From positions 1-61,291 of the forward strand of contig BJHM01000025.1 of NCBI GenBank assembly GCA_014192625.1: DNA of 61,291 nucleotides, written 5' to 3'. This stretch comes from Planctomycetota bacterium (GTDB lineage: Bacteria; Planctomycetota; UBA1135; UBA2386). A program made the position numbers and the translations under genes. This document shows positions 8,861-17,823 of the stretch, piece after piece. Within the stretch, counting starts at the first letter, position 1. Each line of letters opens with the position of its first letter. Below the pieces are notes generated by a model, which saw nothing but the letters and a program-made list of their open reading frames with translations, was not told where the DNA came from and did no database searches.

Positions 8861-10198
8861 TCAGCTGCTTCGCCGCACGAATGACGCGACCCACAGGTCC
8901 TTTAGAAATGGCAGGTCGGCGCGGTGCGCGTGCAGCTCAAAGCCATGCTCAGAAAACCAACGCTGCAGTTGACGCAGCGTGGTGGCATGGCGAGTGGCCG
9001 CTCGTCCAAGCAGTAGTTCGCGCAACCTGCGTTGCAGGTGGTGGAGGCTGCACGGATGGAACACGCTGACCACGACGAACCGTTGCGCCACGCGACAGGC
9101 TTCGGCGACGGCGGTCTTTGCCTTGTGCCTCGGTAGGTGGTGCAGAAATCGAAACTGGAGCACGCCATCAAAGGAGCGGTCGGCAAAGCCCAGTTGCAAG
9201 GCCGACGTTTGCACGCTTGGCGGTGCTGCTGTGGTGTCCGCGCAGGCCTGTCGCACCATCGAGAGGGCACCATCAGCCCACACGATCTGATGGCCTAGCG
9301 CCAGCAGGAATGCCTGCAACCTTCCTGCACCGCATGGCACATCAAGCACGCGTTCGCCGGGCTTTCCCGGCCAGACCTTTTTGAGCAGCGAAAGCTCTCG
9401 CGCCGTGCGCGCAGGATTGCGCTTGGCATAGCGCTGGCTGCGCAGCGGGATCTCGTAGCGAGCGGCGGTGTCAAATAGCGGCAGGCTTGCGAGCAGCGCG
9501 CGCCGGTGCTTTTTGTATCCCGCAGCGCGTAGCAAGCGCGCGGCAAAGCGCAGTGCTGCGTAGCCAGTGATCGGCAGTTGTTCGACCGAACGGGCGAAGT
9601 GGCGCAGCACGCGACGCAGTAGCCAGCGCGGCGGCGAACCGGGGCTCGCCAGAGTGCCGTTGTGCAGGTCGAGGACCCCAAAGCTCACATTTTTTTCAGT
9701 CGTGCTAACGAACACGTGATCGGCGCAAAGGTCGGGAAGCCAGAAGCCCGCTGCCAGCAGTTTGCCGCAGAATTCTGCGGTGGCGTTTTGCAGGGAGCGA
9801 TTGGTTTTGCCGTGCATGATCAGCAAGGCAAGCGGTGCGCCGCCGAGTTGTGCGCAGAGATAGAAGGAGCCCCGCGCAGAGGTGGCGCGCAAAACGGGCC
9901 TTGGTGCCGCGATGCCATTTGCGCGCAGGGCAAGAGTCATCATCGCTTCGCGCTCGGCGTCGTTGCGCGCCAAAGGCCTGCTCGTTGCGAACCGAATGCG
10001 ATTGTTCCAGCTACTAGGCCCGAACTCCTTGGCAAAGTAGCTGCGGCCACCATGCTCGATACGCAGCACGCGGCGATTCCGGTTTGGCGGCGCGGCGATG
10101 GAATGCGGCAAGGACCGCACTGCGGCTAGGTCGCAAAAGTGCGCGCGTTCGCCTGCGTCGGCGTCGAGAAACTCAAAGGCAATCGGCACGGTTGCCAT
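8861..10198 (-). CDS. Fusion of LPS-kinase-like domain and class I SAM methyltransferase
   Basis: Two-domain protein of 445 residues. Residues 1 to about 220 resemble the InaA/WaaP lipopolysaccharide core kinase fold: N-lobe lysine in SYFAKEFG, the LPDLCADHVFV segment where a catalytic Asp loop belongs, and GVLDLHNG in the position of the metal-binding Asp. Residues about 270-445 form a class I methyltransferase: motif I VLDVPCGAGRL, acidic residue in VWADGALSM, SFDGVLQFRFLHHLP as motif IV. A role in modifying cell-envelope polysaccharide is inferred. Both catalytic cores look mostly intact, but the kinase HxD is degenerate. Divergent from the deaminase gene. Confidence 0.8.
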   Translation of the reverse strand: MATVPIAFEFLDADAGERAHFCDLAAVRSLPHSIAAPPNRNRRVLRIEHGGRSYFAKEFGPSSWNNRIRFATSRPLARNDAEREAMMTLALRANGIAAPRPVLRATSARGSFYLCAQLGGAPLALLIMHGKTNRSLQNATAEFCGKLLAAGFWLPDLCADHVFVSTTEKNVSFGVLDLHNGTLASPGSPPRWLLRRVLRHFARSVEQLPITGYAALRFAARLLRAAGYKKHRRALLASLPLFDTAARYEIPLRSQRYAKRNPARTARELSLLKKVWPGKPGERVLDVPCGAGRLQAFLLALGHQIVWADGALSMVRQACADTTAAPPSVQTSALQLGFADRSFDGVLQFRFLHHLPRHKAKTAVAEACRVAQRFVVVSVFHPCSLHHLQRRLRELLLGRAATRHATTLRQLQRWFSEHGFELHAHRADLPFLKDLWVASFVRRSS

Positions 10199-10306
10199 AA
10201 CTTACCTCGGCAGCGCGGTTCGCCACAGGCTGAGTGCACTCTTGCCGCCAAGCAAGGCTGGGTCCAAGATCTTTGCATGAAGAAACTTCCAGGTGGCAGG
10301 AACTCA

Positions 10307-11533
10307 ATGTCGCGCGAGTTATTCGCCGCGCTGCCGAAGTCAGACCTGCATCTGCACCTCGATGGCAGCCTGCGGCTAGGCACGCTGCTCGAGTTGGCTC
10401 GCGAGCACAAAGTGAAGCTGCCGAGTAGCACGGAATCTGGCTTGCTGGAAAACGTGTTCAAGCGTTCCTACCGGAGTCTGTCTGAGTATCTGAAGGGATT
10501 TGAGCTCACGGTCGCGTGTTTGCAGGATGCGGAATCGCTCGAGCGGGTGGCGTACGAGCTGTGCATGGATTGCCGAAAAGAGAACGTCTTCTACATCGAG
10601 ATCCGTTTTGCGCCGCAGTTGCATGCGCGGGGTGGATTCACCGTCCGCGAAGTCCTGAAGGCTGTGAGTCGCGGCATCGAGCTGGCGAAGAAAGAGATCA
10701 ACGGCGCGCCAGAGGTGCTTTCTGGTCGCATCCCTGAGTTTGCTGCCGGCATCATTGTCTGCGCGCTGCGCTTTTTCCTGCCGGTGTTCAGCGAGCATTA
10801 CCGCGCCTATTTCGAAGCGTTGTCTTCGGCTCCGCCGGCCTCGATCTATGGCCTCGCGTCGCTTGAACTGGCGCGCGCTGCGGTGCGGGCCGTCGAAGAG
10901 GACGGGTTGCCGGTGGTTGGTTTTGATCTCGCAGGCCAGGAGCGGGGCTTTCCGGCAAAGGACCACCAGGCGGCCTATCAGCTGGCGCACGTGCACTTTT
11001 TGGGCAAGACCGTGCACGCTGGCGAAGACTACGGCCCTGAGTCGATCTTTCAGGCGATCACGGATTGTCATGCAGATCGAATCGGTCATGGCACGTGGTT
11101 GTTTAGCAGCTCGCACATCCATGACCCGTCGATCAAGGACAAGAAGGCCTACGTCGACAAGCTCGTGCAATACGTGGCGGATCGGCGCATCACGCTGGAG
11201 GTGTGCCTCACCTCCAATCAACAGACGCTGCCGGAACTGCGCGATGACCTGAGCAAGCACCCGTTCAAGAAGATGCGAGCGGCGCGCTGCAGCGTGACCT
11301 TGTGCACCGACAATCGCTTGGTGTCGCGGACGACGATGACCGATGAGATCGACAAGGCGACTTCAACCTTCAAGCTCGATCCGCGCGAGCTGAAGGACGT
11401 CCTGATCTACGGCTTCAAGCGGTCCTTCTACCCGGGGCCATACGCGCAAAAGCGCAACTACGTGCGCTCCGTTCTAAATCACATGGAGGACGTGTTTGCC
11501 GCGCACGGCATCGATGTGTGCAATCGCCGCTGA
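10307..11533 (+). CDS. Adenosine deaminase family protein
   Basis: Metal-dependent amidohydrolase of 408 residues that would hydrolyse adenosine, deoxyadenosine or a related purine to the inosine form. All family motifs are present: the metal-binding HLHLDGSLR (His15, His17), the LPVVGFDLAGQE strand, TVHAGEDYGPES with the third His and catalytic Glu, RIGHGT, EVCLTSN, and the last ligand Asp in TLCTDNRLVS. The ATG at 10307 is chosen because an AGGA ends five bases before it; ATG 10277 is an alternative. Exact substrate (adenosine, adenine, N6-modified adenines) cannot be told by eye. Confidence 0.9.
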   Translation: MSRELFAALPKSDLHLHLDGSLRLGTLLELAREHKVKLPSSTESGLLENVFKRSYRSLSEYLKGFELTVACLQDAESLERVAYELCMDCRKENVFYIEIRFAPQLHARGGFTVREVLKAVSRGIELAKKEINGAPEVLSGRIPEFAAGIIVCALRFFLPVFSEHYRAYFEALSSAPPASIYGLASLELARAAVRAVEEDGLPVVGFDLAGQERGFPAKDHQAAYQLAHVHFLGKTVHAGEDYGPESIFQAITDCHADRIGHGTWLFSSSHIHDPSIKDKKAYVDKLVQYVADRRITLEVCLTSNQQTLPELRDDLSKHPFKKMRAARCSVTLCTDNRLVSRTTMTDEIDKATSTFKLDPRELKDVLIYGFKRSFYPGPYAQKRNYVRSVLNHMEDVFAAHGIDVCNRR

Positions 11534-11554
11534 GGCGTTTCCCAACGCGCCCCG

Positions 11555-12571
11555 TTATTGCGGCACGGAAGGCCTTGTGAAGGCATCGGTGCCATCGAGC
11601 GATTGCAGGAACAAGACCAGCTGATCGATCTCTTGGTCGCTGAGTTTGCGGTCGAGCAGCAGCGGGTCCTTGTTTGGGTTGTCCTTGCCGCCGCTGGCCA
11701 TCAATTTCACGGCCTCGCGCAAAGACGCCACGCTGCCATCGTGGAAGTAGGGCGCGGTGCGCGACACATTGCGCAGCGTTGGTGTTTTGAATGCGCCGAT
11801 AAACTTTGCGTCGTTGCGCGCCTTCTCACCGCCGGCACCCGGGTCAGGCTTTGCGGCATCCATGCCAATGCCCGCGTTGTGGAACCCGCGGTCGGTGAAC
11901 AGTGATGGCTGGTGGCAGACGACGCAGCCAGCCTTGCCGTTATACAGCGCAAAGCCAGCCTGTTGATCCGCGGTCAGTGCGGTGGGTTCCTGCCTTGTGA
12001 TAAAGCGATCAAATGCCGAGTTGCCGGTGCGCAGCGTGCGCAAGAATGCGCCGAGTGCGCGGCCAATGGTGTCCTCGCTGGCTGGCGCGGCGAATGCCTT
12101 TTTAAACATCGCCTGGTAGGCGGGCACGGCTTGCAGTGACTTTGCGACCTCGTCTGGCTTGCCGCCCATTTGGTTCTTCCAAGCCGCAACAATGTTCTTC
12201 TCCAGGGTTGGCGCGCGGCCATCCCAGTAAAGCTTTTCGAGGTAGCCAACATTCATCACTGAAGGAGTGTTGCGCGTGTTCTTTGTGCCATCAAACTTTG
12301 CCGACAAGGCTTCCCCGTCGACCCATGATTTTTCGGGGGGATGGCACGTGGCGCAGGACATCTTGCTGGTCGCAGACAAGCGTGGATCGAAGAACAGGAT
12401 CCTGCCGAGGGCTACCTTTTCCTCGGTGATCGGATCCAAGGCGTCAACAATCAGTGCTGGACCATCGAGGCCAAGCGGGGGAGCGAATGGATCTTTGGCG
12501 ATGGCCGGGGACTGATTTTTGCCGCACGCGCAGAGCAGTGCGAGTGCGAACGTGAGGGCGATGCGCGACAT
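11555..12571 (-). CDS. Di-haem cytochrome c peroxidase (CcpA/MauG family) lipoprotein
   Basis: Periplasmic dihaem peroxidase of 338 residues that would reduce hydrogen peroxide with electrons from a cytochrome or cupredoxin. Haem motifs CATCH (residues 73-77) and CVVCH (216-220) are the expected two. Other family blocks are LGRILFFDPRLSAT, YWDGRAPTLE, and RNVSRTAPYFHDGSVASL towards the C-terminus. The signal peptide ends in LLCAC, a lipobox, so it is probably membrane-anchored. It converges with the adenosine deaminase gene, 21 bases between stops. Confidence 0.93.
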   Translation of the reverse strand: MSRIALTFALALLCACGKNQSPAIAKDPFAPPLGLDGPALIVDALDPITEEKVALGRILFFDPRLSATSKMSCATCHPPEKSWVDGEALSAKFDGTKNTRNTPSVMNVGYLEKLYWDGRAPTLEKNIVAAWKNQMGGKPDEVAKSLQAVPAYQAMFKKAFAAPASEDTIGRALGAFLRTLRTGNSAFDRFITRQEPTALTADQQAGFALYNGKAGCVVCHQPSLFTDRGFHNAGIGMDAAKPDPGAGGEKARNDAKFIGAFKTPTLRNVSRTAPYFHDGSVASLREAVKLMASGGKDNPNKDPLLLDRKLSDQEIDQLVLFLQSLDGTDAFTRPSVPQ

Positions 12572-12649
12572 GTGTTTTGATTCCTGCGGAAGTGTTGGCG
12601 AAGAACGCTAGCGGATTTTGCTGCACAGCATCAGCCGTAAGGCGATGCG

Positions 12650-13690
12650 TCAAAGATGGCACACGGCCACCTTGAGCGGTGGCTTGCCATCGAAAGCGGG
12701 GAAGTCGTTGTCAGGCGTTAGCAATTGCAGATCGCGCAGCGGCCGGGAAGCTTTTGCAGCGCATCGGCGCAGGCTGTCACACCATTCGTCGGCAGCGATG
12801 GTCGGCACATGGTTGGTGGCTATCACGATGCCGCCAACCGCGGTGGTCAGCACGCATGGCTTGAACAGCGAGGCATAGTCACGCTGCACATCAATCGCGC
12901 CGAATGAGCCTTTGGCCCAGCGCGGTGGATCGAGGAACACGAGGTCGAACTCTTGCGGTTCGACCTTTGGATAGGAGTGAAATTTGCCACGGCGTTGAAC
13001 CGGCAAACGCGCGAGCTGGCGCAGCACCGGGATGCAGTCGGACTGCAGCAATCGGAAGCGGGGGCTATTTAGATCGTTGGCTTCGGCGTTGCGCGCGCCG
13101 ATCGCAAGCGCGCTTTGTGCGAAGTCCACGTTGATGACATTGGCAGCGCCGGCGGCCGTTGCCAAAAGGCCAACGCCGCAGGTGTAGGAGAACAGGTTGA
13201 GCACCCGTTTTCCTTGTGCAATGCCATGCACGAAGCGGCGCGCGGCGCGCAAATCGAGAAACAGCCACGGGTCTTTGCCATGGTGCCGCGCAGAAATCAT
13301 GAAGCGGAGTCCCCGTTCGTGAAACGTGTGATCTTGCAGCGCTGCTACGGACGGGGCATGCAACTGCACGCCCTGCTGCGGCTCGATGCCACGATGGTTG
13401 CAGGCGAACGGCAGGTCGGTGCCAAGCTGTTGGTTGACAAAATCGCCGAGATCCTCCGCTTCGTCGTGGCTCATCGGCTCGCGAAAGGTCTGGCAGATCA
13501 GCAGGGGGCCATATCGATCGATGGTGAGCCCAGGCTCGCCCTCCACGATGCCGTGAAACAGGCGCATGGCATCGGTGGACTCAGCCAAAAGGCGCGCCCA
13601 GAGATCTGCACGGCGCAAAATCGCGGCGGCAACGCTACGAAACAAGGATGGGGAGAGGACCACGGGTTGTGCACGATAGCGAACTGTCAA
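12650..13690 (-). CDS. RlmI-like class I SAM-dependent (rRNA) methyltransferase
   Basis: Cytoplasmic methyltransferase of 346 residues resembling the RlmI/RlmK-like family that makes 5-methylcytosine in 23S rRNA. Residues 45-110 fit the EEHVD-type insert (GEPGLTIDRYGPLLICQ); the Rossmann core begins at LFLDLRAARRFV and has motif I VLNLFSYTCGVG, acidic residue in NVDFAQSAL, and motif IV LDPPRW. The N-terminal PUA domain of RlmI looks missing or reduced. The maximal start is TTG at 13690; GTG 13663 is also in frame and would give 337 residues. True rRNA target is inferred. Confidence 0.8.
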   Translation of the reverse strand: MTVRYRAQPVVLSPSLFRSVAAAILRRADLWARLLAESTDAMRLFHGIVEGEPGLTIDRYGPLLICQTFREPMSHDEAEDLGDFVNQQLGTDLPFACNHRGIEPQQGVQLHAPSVAALQDHTFHERGLRFMISARHHGKDPWLFLDLRAARRFVHGIAQGKRVLNLFSYTCGVGLLATAAGAANVINVDFAQSALAIGARNAEANDLNSPRFRLLQSDCIPVLRQLARLPVQRRGKFHSYPKVEPQEFDLVFLDPPRWAKGSFGAIDVQRDYASLFKPCVLTTAVGGIVIATNHVPTIAADEWCDSLRRCAAKASRPLRDLQLLTPDNDFPAFDGKPPLKVAVCHL

Positions 13691-13748
13691 TCGTGGTCGA
13701 CCGTGCTCCTTGTTTGCGTGAAAGGCATGGATGCGTTACCAAATCCGC

Positions 13749-14021
13749 ATGAATCCGCTCAGTGGTGGCAATCTCGAAGCCCTGATCAAAGACTTGCGTG
13801 CCCAGATCAAAAAGGGTGAGGTCGTGTCCCTGACGCATGCGCAGAGCAAAATTTTGCTCGAGGAACTGCTGCGTCAGCAGCAAAGCAGTGACCGGCTGCG
13901 GCGGCAGAATCGTCGGGTGCGCAAGCGCCTGCAGGCTGCGACTGGCGAGGTCGTAGCGGACATCAAAGACGATGTTGGAGGCGATGCGAGTGAGCCTGCT
14001 GACACTGGCGACGATGAGTGA
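13749..14021 (+). CDS. Small charged hypothetical protein
   Basis: 90-residue protein I do not recognise. It has a helical N-terminal half (GNLEALIKDLRAQIKKGEVVSL, then QSKILLEELLRQQQ), a strongly basic middle (RLRRQNRRVRKRLQ) and an acidic tail, with no signal peptide or membrane segment. The pattern suggests an RNA- or DNA-binding or coiled-coil accessory protein. The ATG at 13749 is preferred over the one at 13731, since neither has a clear ribosome site. It is divergent from the methyltransferase gene. Confidence 0.6.
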   Translation: MNPLSGGNLEALIKDLRAQIKKGEVVSLTHAQSKILLEELLRQQQSSDRLRRQNRRVRKRLQAATGEVVADIKDDVGGDASEPADTGDDE

Positions 14022-14110
14022 CCGCTAGCAACTGTGACCGCGTTAGGTCGTGCGAACTTTGCCGGGGTTTTCGGTGCGGTTCACGAAAAGACCACCGGCG
14101 ACTCGCTCCA

Positions 14111-15352
14111 CTAGTTTGCGAACTGTGCTCGGAGCCAAAGCCAGCCGGCCGACAAGCTGAGGGTTAGCAGTGCGATTGGCAGTCCGGTCCGCAGATGCAC
14201 CAATGTCCAACTGCCGCGTATCGGCTTTACAGAAAGTCGTGTGGCTTGCTCGACGACAATCAGATTGGCAATCGAGCCAACCAAGAACAGGTTGCCGGAA
14301 AGGGTGCTCGAAAGCGCGAGGATCGGGCCAGCCTGTTGGTGCGTTGCCGCCGGCAGCAGCAGCATCACGAGTGGCACGTTGCTGATCAGGTTGGAGCCTA
14401 AAACCGTGACAAGGAAAAGCGTGACCGGCTGCGTTACGTCGATGCCGTGTGCGCGCAGCGAAGTGAGCCATTTGGCTGGGTGCCCTTGCGTTGTCAGCGC
14501 ATGATTGATGATGAACAGCGCGGCGAACAGGAGCAGCAGTGGCCAGTCGACTAGTGCCAGCAACTGATAGGTGCTTTGCCGCCGCGAGATCAGCACCACA
14601 GAGCCTGCCATCATCGCTAGCACTTCGCGCGGCAACGGGCACCACATGAGCCCCACTGTGAGGGCCGTGAGAATGAGGATTCCCTTGCGCGTTTGGGTCC
14701 GATCATAAACTTGTTCCACGATCTGCATGCTCTGCGGGCAAGTGGTGGCAAGGCTGAAGCGGCCGCGATACGAGCGCGCCAGCACGAAAAAGACAACGCC
14801 GAGCCCCAGCACCCCTGGCACCACTCCGTCGAGCAGGAAGTGCGTGAATGAGATTTGCAGCGACTGCCCGATCAGCATGTTCTGCGGGTTGCCGATCAAG
14901 GTCGCGCACGAGCCAGTGTTGCTGGCGGCGCAGAGCGCGAGCAGGAATGGCACTGGATCGAGCGAGCTCTTGCGGCAGATGTCGATCAGCACCGGTGCAA
15001 TGGCAAGGCAAACCACATCGTTGGTCAGCAGTGCCGACAGCGAACCGGTGACGAGCACGAGTTCGAACAGGAGCCGTTCCGGCGAACTTCTGCGCGCGGC
15101 CAGCCAATAGGTCAAATGCGAATAGAATCCACCGAGTCGAAACTGTGCGGACACCAGCATCAGGCCGAGCAGGAGTCCGATCGTGCCAACGTCGATCGCT
15201 TGCCAGGCAGCCACGGGCGAAAGCACGCCACTCGCGCACAACAGGATTGCTCCAACAAGTGCAGCTCCGGTCCGATCGAGGCGAAGGCCGGGCACGCCGC
15301 CAAAGATCATCGCGGCATAGACAAACAAGAAGACGACGAAAGATGGGTCCAA
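14111..15352 (-). CDS. ArsB/SLC13-type anion transporter (IT superfamily)
   Basis: Inner-membrane transporter of 413 residues with about eleven hydrophobic segments. The superfamily signatures are present twice: LLTNDVVCLAIAPV followed by CAASNTGSCATLIGNPQNML in the first half, and the weaker LISNVPLVMLLLP repeat in the second. Families with this layout carry arsenite, citrate, sulfate or sodium-coupled anions; the substrate here is undetermined. Arsenic genes are not adjacent. The stop faces the small hypothetical gene (14021), with 89 bases between. Confidence 0.85.
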   Translation of the reverse strand: MDPSFVVFLFVYAAMIFGGVPGLRLDRTGAALVGAILLCASGVLSPVAAWQAIDVGTIGLLLGLMLVSAQFRLGGFYSHLTYWLAARRSSPERLLFELVLVTGSLSALLTNDVVCLAIAPVLIDICRKSSLDPVPFLLALCAASNTGSCATLIGNPQNMLIGQSLQISFTHFLLDGVVPGVLGLGVVFFVLARSYRGRFSLATTCPQSMQIVEQVYDRTQTRKGILILTALTVGLMWCPLPREVLAMMAGSVVLISRRQSTYQLLALVDWPLLLLFAALFIINHALTTQGHPAKWLTSLRAHGIDVTQPVTLFLVTVLGSNLISNVPLVMLLLPAATHQQAGPILALSSTLSGNLFLVGSIANLIVVEQATRLSVKPIRGSWTLVHLRTGLPIALLTLSLSAGWLWLRAQFAN

Positions 15353-15437
15353 CGGATTTGGATCTTGCCGTTACATGGCGCAACTGCAAAGCGTGAAACA
15401 GTGGAGTCGGGATTGCGCCGTGCGATGATCTTCTGCC

Positions 15438-16052
15438 ATGTTCAGGCGCTACCAGTTTCTAGTCGAGACCTACGCAACTGAGATCGAAAAGGTCCTTTCG
15501 GCCTGGGCGATGATTCAAGCCGACGATCTGCGGCGGCGGCCGCTTGCGGGTGATCCACGCGGCCGCAATTTGCTCGAGCACATGGTGCACCAGTGCGCCA
15601 GTGAGGACGGCTGGTTTCTAACGATGTTTTTTATCAAGGTGACCGATGCGCCATTGCCAGCCAGTGAGACCCTGCTGGCCTTCGTGCAGCATTACGCCGC
15701 GTGCGCACAGCGACGACTAGCAGCGCTGCAAGGCAAGGACGATGCGTGGTGGGAGACCGTGGTGCCGTTTTTCGGCGTTCCGCGTCCGCGCACCTGGATC
15801 CTGGTGCGGCGGATCGCGCACACGGCGCATCATCGCGGCCAACAGCTGGCGTTGTTGCGCATGCTGGGTAGGCCATTACACAGCACCTACGGGCCGACTG
15901 CGGACACGGGTGGCCTTGCCAAAAACCAACCGCAGGTGATCTATCCCTATGCAGATTTATCGTCGCTGCTTGCAGGCGAAGCTTTGACGCGGGAGCACGC
16001 GGCATTGCCGGTGTTGCTGGGGCAGCAAGTCACCGAGCGGCCAGACAGCTAA
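15438..16052 (+). CDS. DinB-like metal-dependent protein
   Basis: Four-helix-bundle protein of the DinB/YfiT superfamily, 204 residues. The typical histidine ligands are visible: one in NLLEHMVHQ near residue 50 and two in RRIAHTAHHRGQ near residue 127. Members include thiol-dependent transferases and DNA-damage-induced proteins of unknown reaction. The ATG start is at 15438, divergent from the anion transporter gene by 85 bases. Confidence 0.85.
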   Translation: MFRRYQFLVETYATEIEKVLSAWAMIQADDLRRRPLAGDPRGRNLLEHMVHQCASEDGWFLTMFFIKVTDAPLPASETLLAFVQHYAACAQRRLAALQGKDDAWWETVVPFFGVPRPRTWILVRRIAHTAHHRGQQLALLRMLGRPLHSTYGPTADTGGLAKNQPQVIYPYADLSSLLAGEALTREHAALPVLLGQQVTERPDS

Positions 16053-16072
16053 CGGTCCAAGGGTGAACGATC

Positions 16073-16093
16073 TGCCGCTGGGCTTTCGCGGCA
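16073..16093. terminator. Hairpin between convergent dinB-like and recD genes
   Basis: TGCCGC (16073-16078) and GCGGCA (16088-16093) form a 6-bp stem around nine bases, in the 46-base gap between converging stops. There is no clear T-tract, so terminator function is tentative. Confidence 0.35.
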
Positions 16094-16098
16094 ATCGC

Positions 16099-17823
16099 TC
16101 AGCAGAGCAGTTCGGCGAGGCCTGAGTTGCGATCCGGTTGCGCCCGCAACGCGCTTCCCACGATGGATTCCTTGCCGACGATGATCGCGCAAAGCTTGGC
16201 GCGCGTGACGGCCGTATAGATGAGCGTTGCGTCTAGCAGTGGACTCAAGCGGTCCGGCAGCCAGAGCAACACATGGTCAAACTCGGATCCCTGGCTCTTG
16301 TGCACGGTCATGGCGAAGGCTGTTTCATGTGCAGGCAGGCGTTGCGGCAGTACCGCTCGCAAAGGCTCACCCTTGCCACCGAAGTAGGCTAGGCACTGGT
16401 CGTTTTTGCGCCAAATGATGCCGAGGTTGCCGTTGTAGAGTCCCTGAGTGTGGTCGTTCTGCGTGATGAGAATCGGCCGGCCGTGATAGTTAGGTTCGCG
16501 CAGATTGTGCTTTTGCTGCCGCAACAAATGTTCGACCGCGCGATTCGCCGCCTCGACGCTGCATGGGCCTTTACGCGTGGCGCACAAAATGCGACTACGG
16601 TCCATCGCGATCAGCGCCGCTGCCGGGGAGTCCGCAGCAAAACTCGCCAGCAGGTGCTCCTTGATCAATGCGACAACTTCCTGAGGATCGGGGAGCTCTT
16701 TTAGCTGCAGGTCAAGGTGGCCGTGCCGCAAGGCGGCCATGGCAAGGGCTGCGTTGTTGTCCGCAACTGCGCTGGCGAACGAGCCAATGCCGGGTTGCTT
16801 GTCGAAACGATAGTTCTGACGCAGCGAGACAATGACGTTGGCGAGTGGCTGGTCTACTTCACGATGCGTTATTTCGAGGCCGATATTGGCGCGACAGAAT
16901 GCCGCCAACTCGCGTCCGGGTCCTTCGTGCGGCATGGCGATGCGGCAAAGGTCGGCAAGGACCTGACCCGTGCCAACGGAAGCGAGTTGACCTGGATCGC
17001 CGAGTAGCACCAATCGCGCATCGGCAGGCAGCGCGTCGAACAGCGCTAGCAAAAGCTCAAGGTCAATCATGGAAGACTCGTCGATGATCAAGACATCGAC
17101 GGCCAGTTGCCGTTTGCGGTCGCGGCGGAAACGGTCTTCGTCCGGCAGGTATTCGAGCAGCCGGTGCAGCGTGGTGGGCTTTGGTGGATTCGCCAGATTT
17201 GTCAGTGCAAGTGCTTCGCCGAGGCGCGAACTCGCCTTGCCGGTTGGTGCCGCAAGCGCGATCCGCAGGTCTGGAGAACCAAGGCGCAGAGTTTCGAGCA
17301 AGTGGGAAACAGTCGTGGTCTTGCCGGTGCCGGGGCCGCCGGTGATGACGCAGAACGAAGCGCGCACCGCTGCCGCGATGGCGACCAATTGTCCCTCATT
17401 GATGCCTGGTTGGTCCTTTAGTGCGCGCAGCGCGTTTTGCGATGCCTCGGTCAGTGCAGGCAACGGTTTTGCCAGGCGTTCGCGCAGGCTGGCAGCGAGC
17501 CGCTGCTCGGCGCGGAATAAGCGCGTCACGTAGACTCGGTCGCTGTTCGACAGCGTGAGCGGCAACGGCGCAGTGTTTTCAGTGGTGGCGACCACGCCAC
17601 TGCTTTGCAGCAGGGCGCGCACCTCGTCCTTTTTCCAAAGCCCCGGATACTGTTCGCACAGCGAATCAAGCAGTGTGCAGGTATGACCGCTCAGCAGATT
17701 CATGATCACAAGCTCGGCAGCTTTGCTGACCGCGTCTTTGCTGCGCTCGGTGGCGTGTTGCCGACAAAAATCACCCAGCCTTTTTGCGAACTGCATTTGT
17801 CCGTCAATCGAAGTGTCGTTCAT
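16099..17823 (-). CDS. recD: RecD, alpha subunit of exonuclease V
   Basis: ATP-dependent 5'-3' helicase subunit of RecBCD, 574 residues. Helicase motifs in order: Walker A ITGGPGTGKTTT near residue 167, Walker B VLIIDESSMIDLELL, GDPGQLASVGTGQVLADL, the PILITQNDH and YNGNLGI region, and FAMTVHKSQGSEFDHV plus IYTAVTRAK at the end. Length and motifs fit the E. coli protein (608). Its ATG overlaps the recB stop by four bases. No frame breaks. It should give the faster of the two motors. Confidence 0.95.
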   Translation of the reverse strand: MNDTSIDGQMQFAKRLGDFCRQHATERSKDAVSKAAELVIMNLLSGHTCTLLDSLCEQYPGLWKKDEVRALLQSSGVVATTENTAPLPLTLSNSDRVYVTRLFRAEQRLAASLRERLAKPLPALTEASQNALRALKDQPGINEGQLVAIAAAVRASFCVITGGPGTGKTTTVSHLLETLRLGSPDLRIALAAPTGKASSRLGEALALTNLANPPKPTTLHRLLEYLPDEDRFRRDRKRQLAVDVLIIDESSMIDLELLLALFDALPADARLVLLGDPGQLASVGTGQVLADLCRIAMPHEGPGRELAAFCRANIGLEITHREVDQPLANVIVSLRQNYRFDKQPGIGSFASAVADNNAALAMAALRHGHLDLQLKELPDPQEVVALIKEHLLASFAADSPAAALIAMDRSRILCATRKGPCSVEAANRAVEHLLRQQKHNLREPNYHGRPILITQNDHTQGLYNGNLGIIWRKNDQCLAYFGGKGEPLRAVLPQRLPAHETAFAMTVHKSQGSEFDHVLLWLPDRLSPLLDATLIYTAVTRAKLCAIIVGKESIVGSALRAQPDRNSGLAELLC

